DNA of 64,000 nt from an uncultured Lachnospiraceae bacterium (lineage in GTDB: Bacteria > Bacillota > Clostridia > Lachnospirales > Lachnospiraceae). The DNA is taken from NCBI GenBank assembly GCA_910588825.1, contig CAJURF010000006.1, positions 1 to 64,000 on the forward strand. Direction: 5' to 3'. The notes beneath the pieces were generated by a model that saw only the letters and a program-made list of their open reading frames with translations, was not told the DNA's origin and searched no databases. A program made the translations under genes and the position numbers. Of this stretch, positions 35,589 to 43,400 are shown in pieces; the first letter of the stretch is position 1, and every line of letters begins with the position of its first letter.

Positions 35589-36869
35589 TCAATCCTCTAT
35601 CCAGCGATTTAGCTGCAGTTCATCTTTTGCACCTTTTACATCCATATGGTCTTCTCCCAAAAGTTCCTCCATCTTTCCAATCATCTTTTCAGCACTTCCC
35701 AATTCATCTTTTTGAATCGCTTCATCAAACTGTTCGAATATTTCTTTTATCTCCCGGGGTTTCTCCGTCGTCCCCTGGCGGAGCTTCAGCACCTCCTGCA
35801 CCGAATATCCATACGCATCTTTCAGATACATAACCTCCTGATCCTCCCCAATCCATACCATCTGCCGATTTTTACAGGATGATATCACAATGGGCGAATG
35901 TGTTGCCAGAATAAACTGAATATTGGGAAATGTTTCTTCCAGTGCGCCCACAATGTTCCACTGCCATTTGGGATGCAGATGCATATCAACCTCATCGATC
36001 AACACGATTCCCTCTGTATTTTTCAGATTTTCTGATTGTTCTGGATTCAGCAGTGCAAGTCTGTATGCCAGATTCATGACTATCCACAAAAGTGACTGAT
36101 AACCGGCACTTAGATTAGAAACCGGCATAGACATATCTCCTTCCTGATATACCAGCTGTTCCAACTGACTGGAATAGTAGATATCAGGGGCGGTCTCCAA
36201 ATTATCTATTTTTTTCATAAAAGCTGCCACAATCCCTTTGAAGGCTTCATATTCTTTAATTTCACGCTTTTTTTGAAAAGCATTCAGCTCCATTTTCAGG
36301 CACCATGCCCGTATTCCCCCTATATCCAGAGAATAATCAAGACACCCGATATACCCGCAGCGTCTGTCGTTTAATTTTTTCTTCAAATCTTTCTCTGCAC
36401 TGCCTCTGCTGGACGGCCAGCTTCTGGCATCACTTTGAAAGCTGATCAAAGGCAGGACAGCACTTGAGTCATTTGATATGGTCCTCATCCACTTTTCAAT
36501 GCCGTCGTCCTCCATCTTGGTCCGGCTGTACCCATTCTCGTCCTTGCGAATCCTCTTCCAATGAAACTCCTGTTGTTCCCCTTTCAATGTACAGGCAATC
36601 TCCACTGGGGTTACGTAATGAATTTCCGACGAGGCATCCCCCCGCTCTTCCATATAAAAATGGATATCGCTCTGCTGGATGCCTTTTACCGAAACATCCT
36701 GCACACCTTTCAGCATTCCGCACAGCCCTGAGGCAATGGCTTCCAATACAGATGTTTTCCCAACTCCATTATCGCCGGTCAGAAGATTTACACCAGGTGT
36801 AAATTCAAGTTCCATCTCTTTTACTGCTTTAAAATTTTTTATAGAAATCTGCTGAAAATACATATACAT
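35589..36869 (-). CDS. ptuA: Septu PtuA-like ATPase
   Basis: 426 aa. Walker A GDNGVGKTSVLEA (about 33-45), signature-like NLSAGYQSLLWIV (about 250), Walker B GIVLIDEVDMHLHPKWQ (about 290), H-loop LATHSP. This is the AAA_15/AAA_21 SMC-like ATPase type of PtuA. Overlaps or abuts ptuB. First ATG 36869 is taken (MYMYFQQISIKNF); an ATG two codons later is equally possible. Forms the sensor/ATPase half of the antiphage pair. Confidence 0.86.
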   Translation of the reverse strand: MYMYFQQISIKNFKAVKEMELEFTPGVNLLTGDNGVGKTSVLEAIASGLCGMLKGVQDVSVKGIQQSDIHFYMEERGDASSEIHYVTPVEIACTLKGEQQEFHWKRIRKDENGYSRTKMEDDGIEKWMRTISNDSSAVLPLISFQSDARSWPSSRGSAEKDLKKKLNDRRCGYIGCLDYSLDIGGIRAWCLKMELNAFQKKREIKEYEAFKGIVAAFMKKIDNLETAPDIYYSSQLEQLVYQEGDMSMPVSNLSAGYQSLLWIVMNLAYRLALLNPEQSENLKNTEGIVLIDEVDMHLHPKWQWNIVGALEETFPNIQFILATHSPIVISSCKNRQMVWIGEDQEVMYLKDAYGYSVQEVLKLRQGTTEKPREIKEIFEQFDEAIQKDELGSAEKMIGKMEELLGEDHMDVKGAKDELQLNRWIED

Positions 36870-36916
36870 CTACCTTTCTGCGAAAACAGGACATGTCTGT
36901 TTACAGACAAATCAGC

Positions 36917-38512
36917 TCACACAACCGCTTCAATGATCATTTTACCACCAATGAATCTTTCATAAACACCAATCTGCTTTTTCTTGTTAAAATTAAAGCT
37001 TATGAGATACCCTTTCTGTTTACCATAGTCATTCAGATATCCGATCAGCTGTTCCCGGCCCCGCCTGTTATATTCTTCACCCCGCCAGATTTTCATCTCA
37101 ATTACATACTGTTCCCCGCGGTAATCCACTATCACATCTGTACGCCTGAGTTCTCTGGTCCGGGACTCAATGTAATAGTTTCCGGCTCCATTGATAATCG
37201 GTCTCAGATACAGCAGGAAATACTTTCTCCCCTCTTCTTCCAGAAACGATATGTCTCTGTCATAGTATATGCTGCTGAAATGTTCTACAAATTTTTCCAG
37301 GACCCGCCTCATATTCAAATGTCCTTCCACAACAAACTGGTTTTTATCCAGAAGGGAGGCTTTGTACATCTCCTGTTCCTGCATTTCTGCCGTGGAGAGA
37401 TACCAGTTGTAAAGCCTGGTCTCAAATATACGGTTTGCTATTACAGCATTACCATCCTGATTGCGTATAAAGCCCAGCATTGCCGCCATATCAACGGCTG
37501 GGTCGTCTGGGTTATAGGCAATGCTCTTTCCCGTAAACAGCATTGACTGCAGCATGCTGTCCAATCTGGGATATTCCGCCAGCTTTCCGGACAGAGAATC
37601 AAAAAGGGGATTTTTCTCAGTGAGTATCAGACGGACCGCTTCACGAAATCCCTCTCCTGTCCATGCTGTCCCGTTTTTCTGGAACTGTTTTTTGTTCTCC
37701 TGATTTTTATCTATCAGTTTACACAGCCGGGATATGAGGAAGGGATACCCTGCAGTGTAATCGTACAAATGACCGGCTATCTTGGGCACATCCATTCCCG
37801 TGTGGTGGTCTTCCTCGTATTCTTCCAGCATCCCGGCTATCTCCTCTTTGGAAAAGCTCATATCCACATCAAAGTCTGCCGCGATATTCCATGGACTGTT
37901 CACTTTATGTTCTTCATTTTTGCGGATTTTCTGTCTTATGTTCCGAACATCATAGACTCCTGCCAGAATCACTGATTGAAACGCTGCCCTGTCTTTCAGC
38001 TCCCGGTCCAGATAACTGTTTCGCAGCTGTGCAAGGAAATCAAGAAACACCTGATTATCTGAGGCGCTGTCCACTTCATCGATAAGCAGCACCACAGGCT
38101 TTTTGCTCCTTTCACAGAAATCCAGCAGTACCACAAACAACTCCCGCAGATTCATCCCTGTGTTTTCCACAGCTTCCAGAGCTTCTAAGCCCTCTTTTCC
38201 ACATATTTCTTCCTTTATTATCCGCCTGGCCTCTCTGGAAAACTCCTCCGCAAATGCCCGGCTGAAGCTGCTCTCGTTTTCGAAGCAGGCCTGGCTGAAT
38301 TTCTGGAAATCCAGACTGACCACCAGATAGTTTTCCTCTATTGCTTTGGCCAGCCCGGCCAGGGTTGTTGTTTTTCCATACTGTCTAGCACAGTTGATGG
38401 TGAAATACGCGCCTTCATCCACCAGACTGCGGATATCCTGAATGCGTTTTTGGATATCTGTCATATAATGTTTCCTCGGAATACATGGGCCAGCGGTATT
38501 AAATTTTCTCAT
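36917..38512 (-). CDS. AAA-ATPase / PD-(D/E)XK protein
   Basis: 531 aa. Begins MRKFNTAGPCIPRKHYM; Walker A-like NCARQYGKTTTLAGL (about 40-54), Walker B PVVLLIDEVDSAS (about 138-150). C-terminal region RTDVIVDYRGEQYVIEMKIW contains the D...ExK of a PD-(D/E)XK nuclease-like fold (about 470-490). This architecture is common and often multicopy in Lachnospiraceae; biochemical function is not established. It differs from the DUF1703-like protein at 15126. Position next to Septu and Panacea suggests defence but does not prove it. Confidence 0.82.
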   Translation of the reverse strand: MRKFNTAGPCIPRKHYMTDIQKRIQDIRSLVDEGAYFTINCARQYGKTTTLAGLAKAIEENYLVVSLDFQKFSQACFENESSFSRAFAEEFSREARRIIKEEICGKEGLEALEAVENTGMNLRELFVVLLDFCERSKKPVVLLIDEVDSASDNQVFLDFLAQLRNSYLDRELKDRAAFQSVILAGVYDVRNIRQKIRKNEEHKVNSPWNIAADFDVDMSFSKEEIAGMLEEYEEDHHTGMDVPKIAGHLYDYTAGYPFLISRLCKLIDKNQENKKQFQKNGTAWTGEGFREAVRLILTEKNPLFDSLSGKLAEYPRLDSMLQSMLFTGKSIAYNPDDPAVDMAAMLGFIRNQDGNAVIANRIFETRLYNWYLSTAEMQEQEMYKASLLDKNQFVVEGHLNMRRVLEKFVEHFSSIYYDRDISFLEEEGRKYFLLYLRPIINGAGNYYIESRTRELRRTDVIVDYRGEQYVIEMKIWRGEEYNRRGREQLIGYLNDYGKQKGYLISFNFNKKKQIGVYERFIGGKMIIEAVV

Positions 38513-38601
38513 AATCCTGCACCTCGCGCATCTTTTCTCAGAACTGCATGTAGATAATCTGAGGCTTGTACACAGGTTATTTACATACAGTTCTTGAAAG
38601 A

Positions 38602-38627
38602 AAACTCCACTCTGGCGAGTGGAGTTT
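38602..38627. terminator. Terminator after nfnB
   Basis: ACTCCACTC (38604-38612), TGGC loop, GAGTGGAGT (38617-38625), with T-rich sequence on the - strand side. It ends the nfn transcript. Confidence 0.85.
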
Positions 38628-38644
38628 CTTCTATATTAATATTA

Positions 38645-40063
38645 TTATCCTTTTAAATATTCGTCAATGGCTTTTGCCGCTGTCTTCCCGGCTCCCATAG
38701 CTGAGATTACAGTAGCCGCGCCGGTCACTGCGTCGCCGCCTGCATAAACGCCTTTTCTGGAGGTTGCCCCTGTGTCTTCTTCCACGATAAATCCCCCATG
38801 GCGGTTTACTTCCAGCCCTTCTGTTGTGGATTTGATCAGCGGATTGGGGGAAGTTCCGATGGAAATTACCACGGTGTCCACATCCAGCAGGAATTCACTG
38901 CCCGGGATGGGTACGGGTCTGCGCCGTCCGTTTTCATCCGGTTCGCCCAGTTCCATCTGAATACATCTCATGCCTGTGACAAATCCGTTTTTGGGATCTC
39001 TCTTGTCGTCCGGATTTTCATAGCCCAGAATTTCAATGGGGTTGTTCAGCAGACGGAAGTCGATTCCTTCCTCAATGGCATGTTCTACTTCCTCTTTCCT
39101 GGCAGGAAGTTCTTCCATGGAACGGCGGTATACAATGTATACTTTGTCTGCGCCCAGACGCAGCGCTGTTCTTGCTGCATCCATGGCCACATTGCCGCCG
39201 CCTACCACAGCTACCCTGCCGCCTTTCATGATCGGTGTAACCGGGTCATCTCTATAGGCTTTCATCAAGTTGGAACGGGTGAGGAATTCGTTGGCTGAGT
39301 ACACGCCTTTATAAGCCTCTCCCGGTATTCCCATAAAGTTGGGAAGTCCCGCCCCGGAACCGATAAACACTGCATCGTATCCTTTTTCAAACAGTTCGTC
39401 TACTGTAAGCGTCTTTCCGATTATAATATTAGTTTCCACATCAACGCCCAGGTCTTTTAAGTTATCCACTTCTTTCTGGACAATTGCTTTCGGAAGACGG
39501 AACTCCGGTATCCCGTATACCAGCACACCGCCTGCAGTATGTAATGCCTCGAACACAGTCACTTTATAGCCTTTTCTCGCCAGATCTCCGGCGCAGGTCA
39601 GTCCGGAAGGTCCGGAACCCACTACAGCCACACGCTTTCCATTGGATGCTGCCGGAACAGGTTTCTCCGTATTGTGCTCATTATGCCAGTCAGCCACAAA
39701 ACGCTCCAGACGACCGATACCCACCGGGTCACCCTTTTTCCCCCTGACACATTCGCACTCACACTGTGATTCCTGGGGACATACACGCCCGCACACAGCC
39801 GGAAGGGAGGAAGACTGGCTGATAATCTGGTAAGCTCCCTCAAAATCAGATTCTTTTATTTTTTCTATAAACTCAGGAATGTGAATATTTACCGGGCATC
39901 CGTTTACGCAGGGACTGTTTTTACAGTTCAGACAGCGGCGCGCTTCATCCACTGCTGTCTCCTGGGTATATCCCAGGGCTACTTCCTGAAAATTCCCGGC
40001 CCGCACTTTTGCTTCCTGGGTGGGCATGGGATTTTTTACTTTGCTTTTATTTACATCGGCCAT
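38645..40063 (-). CDS. nfnB: NfnB: large subunit of NADH-dependent ferredoxin:NADP oxidoreductase
   Basis: 472 aa, homologous to glutamate synthase small subunit (GltD). N-terminal [4Fe-4S] cysteines in CLNCKNSPCVNGCP and CGRVCPQESQC; FAD site VVGSGPSGLTCAGDLA (about 148-163); NADP site VVGGGNVAMDAART (about 283-296). The immediately upstream gene is the FAD/[2Fe-2S] subunit, which identifies the pair as electron-bifurcating Nfn instead of glutamate synthase. It balances NADH, NADPH and ferredoxin in the cytoplasm. GGAGGTAAAATAA precedes ATG 40063. Confidence 0.88.
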   Translation of the reverse strand: MADVNKSKVKNPMPTQEAKVRAGNFQEVALGYTQETAVDEARRCLNCKNSPCVNGCPVNIHIPEFIEKIKESDFEGAYQIISQSSSLPAVCGRVCPQESQCECECVRGKKGDPVGIGRLERFVADWHNEHNTEKPVPAASNGKRVAVVGSGPSGLTCAGDLARKGYKVTVFEALHTAGGVLVYGIPEFRLPKAIVQKEVDNLKDLGVDVETNIIIGKTLTVDELFEKGYDAVFIGSGAGLPNFMGIPGEAYKGVYSANEFLTRSNLMKAYRDDPVTPIMKGGRVAVVGGGNVAMDAARTALRLGADKVYIVYRRSMEELPARKEEVEHAIEEGIDFRLLNNPIEILGYENPDDKRDPKNGFVTGMRCIQMELGEPDENGRRRPVPIPGSEFLLDVDTVVISIGTSPNPLIKSTTEGLEVNRHGGFIVEEDTGATSRKGVYAGGDAVTGAATVISAMGAGKTAAKAIDEYLKG

Positions 40064-40918
40064 TTATTTTACCTCCTTCTGATAGAGGTTACAGGTTTCT
40101 TCATATGCATGTCTCTCAAAATCCCGGTACATACTGCCCCTGGACATTGCCTCGTCAAAATCCACCTCATATCCGTTGAAATCCGGCCCGTCTACACAGG
40201 CAAACTTTGTCACTTTCTTATCTCCCTGGGTCAGGGTCAGGCGGCATCCCCCGCACATTCCCGTCCCGTCAATCATGATGGGATTCATAGAAACCACACA
40301 GGGGATTCCCGTGGGCCGCACAGCCTCCACCACAAACTTCATCATAATCAGGGGACCGATGGTAATCACCTGGTCGAACTTCTCCCCATTGGCAAACATT
40401 TCTTCCAGAGGGATACAGACATTTCCCTGTCTTCCATAGGAACCGTCATCTGTCATTACCACCAGATTATCAGACGCGGCTTTGAACTCATCTTCAAGAA
40501 TCAGCAGGTCTTTGGAACGGAAGCCGATGATTGATGTCACTTCACATCCCATCTCATGCAGCTTCTGGGTAATGGGCAGTGCTATGGCACACCCAACGCC
40601 TCCTCCTACGATACAGACTTTCTTCAGTCCCTCCACATGAGTAGCCACTCCCAGAGGTCCGGCAAAATCCTGGATAAACTCTCCCTCTTCCTTGTGATTC
40701 AGCTTCTCCGTGGTAGCGCCTACAATCTGGAAAATAATCTTAACAGTACCTTTTTCCCTGTCGTATCCTGCAACTGTAAGTGGTATGCGCTCCCCTTCTT
40801 CATCTACCCGCAGGATAATAAACTGCCCTGGTTCCGCCTTTGCAGCAACAAACGGGGCTTCGATGTCCATCATCGTGACGGATGGGTTCAGACAGGCTTT
40901 CTTTACAATTTTATACAT
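40064..40918 (-). CDS. nfnA: NfnA: small subunit of NADH-dependent ferredoxin:NADP oxidoreductase
   Basis: 284 aa. Starts ATG 40918 after AAGGAGGG. Ferredoxin-reductase fold: FAD region (GQFIILRVDEEGERIPLT, about 33-50), NAD region (VCIVGGGVGCAIALPI, about 103-118) and [2Fe-2S] cysteines in GTGMCGGCRLT plus FACVDGPDF (about 222-248). Stop lies directly against the nfnB start, so the two are translationally linked. Confidence 0.88.
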   Translation of the reverse strand: MYKIVKKACLNPSVTMMDIEAPFVAAKAEPGQFIILRVDEEGERIPLTVAGYDREKGTVKIIFQIVGATTEKLNHKEEGEFIQDFAGPLGVATHVEGLKKVCIVGGGVGCAIALPITQKLHEMGCEVTSIIGFRSKDLLILEDEFKAASDNLVVMTDDGSYGRQGNVCIPLEEMFANGEKFDQVITIGPLIMMKFVVEAVRPTGIPCVVSMNPIMIDGTGMCGGCRLTLTQGDKKVTKFACVDGPDFNGYEVDFDEAMSRGSMYRDFERHAYEETCNLYQKEVK

Positions 40919-40990
40919 TGCTTGTATGCCCTCCTTGTGTTTTGAATAAGAATTTCTTGAAAAACTCTTATAGTTTTATATGGTTATAAA

Positions 40991-41032
40991 CCAAATACCC
41001 CGCAATGTAACACTGCGGGGCATTGGCTTTTT
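40991..41032. terminator. Terminator between nfn and ABC transporter operons
   Basis: CCAAATACCCCGCA pairs with TGCGGGGCATTGG (40991-41026), followed by T-run on the + strand and T-rich sequence on the - strand. Ends the amino-acid transporter transcript reading on the - strand. Confidence 0.7.
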
Positions 41033-41153
41033 TTGGCTTTGTTTTGCTTCTGGTTTTTCATCTTTCTATTACGTAAAACAGCATAATTATTATATGTCAG
41101 ATTTTTGGAGTTGTCAATAGGGTTGAGGAAAATAATTTTGAATTTTCGCCTTT

Positions 41154-41900
41154 TTATTCAAACGACAAAGTATCCAAAAACCTCTTAGCCCGCTCTGTCT
41201 CCGGCTGGGTGAAAAACTGTTCCGGAGCTGACATTTCCACGATCTCCCCTCCGTCCAGAAATACGATTCTGTCTGCCACTGCCCGGGCAAACTGCATTTC
41301 ATGGGTAACGATGACCATGGTAGACCCTTCTTTGGCAAGCTCCAGCATAACGTCCAGCACCTCCCGCACCATCTCCGGGTCCAGAGCCGCTGTCACCTCG
41401 TCAAACAGCAGAATCTCCGGCTTCATGATCAGAGCCCTCACGATTGCCACTCTCTGTTTCTGGCCTCCGGACAGCTGGCGGGGATATGCGTCCTTTTTGT
41501 CCAGCAGCCCCACCCTCTCCAGCAGCTGCTCTGCTTCTTTCTCCGCCTCTTTTTTCTCTTTCTTCTGCACTTTCAACGGGCCCAGCAAAATGTTGTTGAT
41601 CACTGTCATATGAGGAAACAGCTCATAGCTCTGGAATACCATCCCTATTTTCTGACGGACTTCACTCCATTTTGTCTTGGGATCGGTGATCACCTCTTTG
41701 TCCAGACGGATTTCCCCTGACTGGATCTGTTCCAGCCCGTTCATGCACCGCAGGAATGTACTCTTCCCGCACCCGGACGGGCCGATTAACACCAGCACTT
41801 CCCCTTTGTGTATGTCCAGTGATACATCCTTTAACACTGCCCCGTTACCATAATCTTTATGAAGATGATGGATTTCCAGCAATTTCTCCTGACCTTCCAC
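41154..41900 (-). CDS. Polar amino-acid ABC transporter ATP-binding protein
   Basis: 248 aa, GlnQ/HisP class. Walker A IGPSGCGKSTFLRC, Q-loop MVFQSYELFPHMTV, signature LSGGQKQRVAIVRAL, Walker B EILLFDEVTAALDPE, H-loop VTHEMQFARAVADR. Energises the two permeases encoded directly upstream. No binding-protein gene is present here. Confidence 0.92.
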   Translation of the reverse strand: MEGQEKLLEIHHLHKDYGNGAVLKDVSLDIHKGEVLVLIGPSGCGKSTFLRCMNGLEQIQSGEIRLDKEVITDPKTKWSEVRQKIGMVFQSYELFPHMTVINNILLGPLKVQKKEKKEAEKEAEQLLERVGLLDKKDAYPRQLSGGQKQRVAIVRALIMKPEILLFDEVTAALDPEMVREVLDVMLELAKEGSTMVIVTHEMQFARAVADRIVFLDGGEIVEMSAPEQFFTQPETERAKRFLDTLSFE

Positions 41901-41921
41901 GAAATTCTCCTCCCTGCGCCA

Positions 41922-42599
41922 TTAATTTTCCCATTTCTTCTCCATACGCACAGCAAGCCTGGATACCGGCCAGCATACGATAAAATAGAGGAAGAACACA
42001 CATCCATAGATCCAAAGCGCCGAATCCGGCACTGTATACCTGTTTGCCTCAATGATCTGCTGAGCCACTTTCAGAACCTCCACCACACCGATTAATACAA
42101 TCAGCGATGTGGTTTTCACCATCCGGGTGGCCAGATTAATCGCCAGGGGCAGCAGCCGCCTGAGGGTCTGGGGAACAATGATATATCTGTAGATCTGGCG
42201 GCTGTCCAGTCCCAGAGCCGCCCCGCTCTCATATTGGTGCTTCGGGATTGAGATCAAAGCACCTCTGACCAGGTCTCCCATCTCCGCTGTACCCCACATG
42301 GTAAATACAATCACTGCCGAAACCTCCCCGGACAGCTGAAGCCCGAAAGATTTTGTTGCCCCGAAGTACACCAGGAACAGCAGTACCAGCTGAGGCATGA
42401 TCCGGATAAATTCCAGATATATTTTGGTAAGGCACTTCACAACAGGATTCTTTAATGTCATAATCATACCCAGAAGAAGGCCGAATACAATAGAAAGCCC
42501 CACTGAAATCAAAGAAATTTTTACGGTAATCCACAGACCTCCCAGGAGCCGTATGAAGTTGTTGCCCATAAACAGCACTCTAATCCCCAAATCCTGCAT
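41922..42599 (-). CDS. Amino-acid ABC transporter permease
   Basis: 225 aa, HisM/GlnP family. Hydrophobic helices throughout; coupling loop EAA-like ESGAALGLDSRQIYRYIIVPQ (about 128-147; quoted in part as ALGLDSRQIYRYIIVPQ). Overlaps the preceding permease gene by 20 nt. Starts MQDLGIRVLFMGNNF. Confidence 0.88.
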   Translation of the reverse strand: MQDLGIRVLFMGNNFIRLLGGLWITVKISLISVGLSIVFGLLLGMIMTLKNPVVKCLTKIYLEFIRIMPQLVLLFLVYFGATKSFGLQLSGEVSAVIVFTMWGTAEMGDLVRGALISIPKHQYESGAALGLDSRQIYRYIIVPQTLRRLLPLAINLATRMVKTTSLIVLIGVVEVLKVAQQIIEANRYTVPDSALWIYGCVFFLYFIVCWPVSRLAVRMEKKWEN

Positions 42600-43269
42600 A
42601 TCTCAGCCTCCTCTCTATCAGCCCCGCCGCCACAGATATGGGAAGCAGCAAAACCAGATACGAAATCACCAGCATCAGAAGCGCCTCATCTGTCTGATAG
42701 TAAAGGCCGATTAAATCTTTTGCCACATACATCAAATCCGCAAGGGCAACCACACTGAATACAGATGTCTCTTTAATAAGAAAGATTACATTGGCGCACA
42801 GCGGCGGCACCGATGTGGCCAGCGCCTGGGGAAAAATCACATAGCGCATGACCTGGAAGCGGTTCAGCCCTATGGCCAGCGCTGATTCCATCTGTCCTTT
42901 CTCCACTGCTTCCAGACCGCTGCGCAGCGCCTCTGCCATATAGCTCCCGCCCAGGAAACTCAATCCTATAACCGCACATCCCTCCGAACTGAGCATAACA
43001 CCGATCTTCGGAAGACCAAAATACAGAAAAAACAGCTGCACAAGCAGCGGTGTATTTCTCGACAGCTCCACATATACCACGGCAATCTGTCTCAGCACAG
43101 GCACGTGGTAATAACCGGCCAGGGAACAGACCACCCCAATTACCAGGGAAATCAAAATTCCTGTCATACCCAGCCGAAAAGTTAATTTTGCAGCTTCCAC
43201 GTATAATGGAAAATACTCTGCCATAAAACCAGTATCCAACTTTTCAATCCTCCCGTAGAATACTCCCAT
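42580..43269 (-). CDS. Amino-acid ABC transporter permease
   Basis: 229 aa, same family as the downstream partner. EAA-like loop SALAIGLNRFQVMRYVIFPQ. First gene of a three-gene operon (permease, permease, ATPase). The substrate-binding protein must be encoded elsewhere or lost. Substrate unknown. Confidence 0.88.
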   Translation of the reverse strand: MGVFYGRIEKLDTGFMAEYFPLYVEAAKLTFRLGMTGILISLVIGVVCSLAGYYHVPVLRQIAVVYVELSRNTPLLVQLFFLYFGLPKIGVMLSSEGCAVIGLSFLGGSYMAEALRSGLEAVEKGQMESALAIGLNRFQVMRYVIFPQALATSVPPLCANVIFLIKETSVFSVVALADLMYVAKDLIGLYYQTDEALLMLVISYLVLLLPISVAAGLIERRLRYAGFGD

Positions 43270-43301
43270 AGAGCACTCTTTTTTAGGCTCTAATGTATTT
43301 T

Positions 43302-43310
43302 ATTATACCA
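43302..43310 (-). promoter_or_regulatory. Extended -10 promoter of amino-acid transporter operon
   Basis: TGGTATAAT on the - strand about 33 nt upstream of ATG 43269; the -35 region is poor, as often with extended -10 promoters. Confidence 0.55.
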
Positions 43311-43353
43311 CAGCAGAATTTGACTGTAACCCCCTAAAAAGAAAATATGGCGC

Positions 43354-43386
43354 AAAAAAACGCCTGTGCTGTCACAGACGTTTTCT
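43354..43386 (-). terminator. Terminator of the TagF-like operon
   Basis: ACGTCTGTG/CACAGGCGT stem with ACAG loop on the - strand followed by seven T, 15-40 nt after the stop at 43401. Confidence 0.88.
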
Positions 43387-43400
43387 ATTCCTCTGAAATT

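Noticed and set aside
34840..36869. Retron associated with PtuA/PtuB
   Set aside because: No reverse transcriptase gene or msr/msd-like inverted repeats nearby, so a stand-alone Septu pair is the better call.
38645..40063. Glutamate synthase small subunit
   Set aside because: No large subunit nearby, and the abutting FAD/[2Fe-2S] gene identifies the NfnAB pair.
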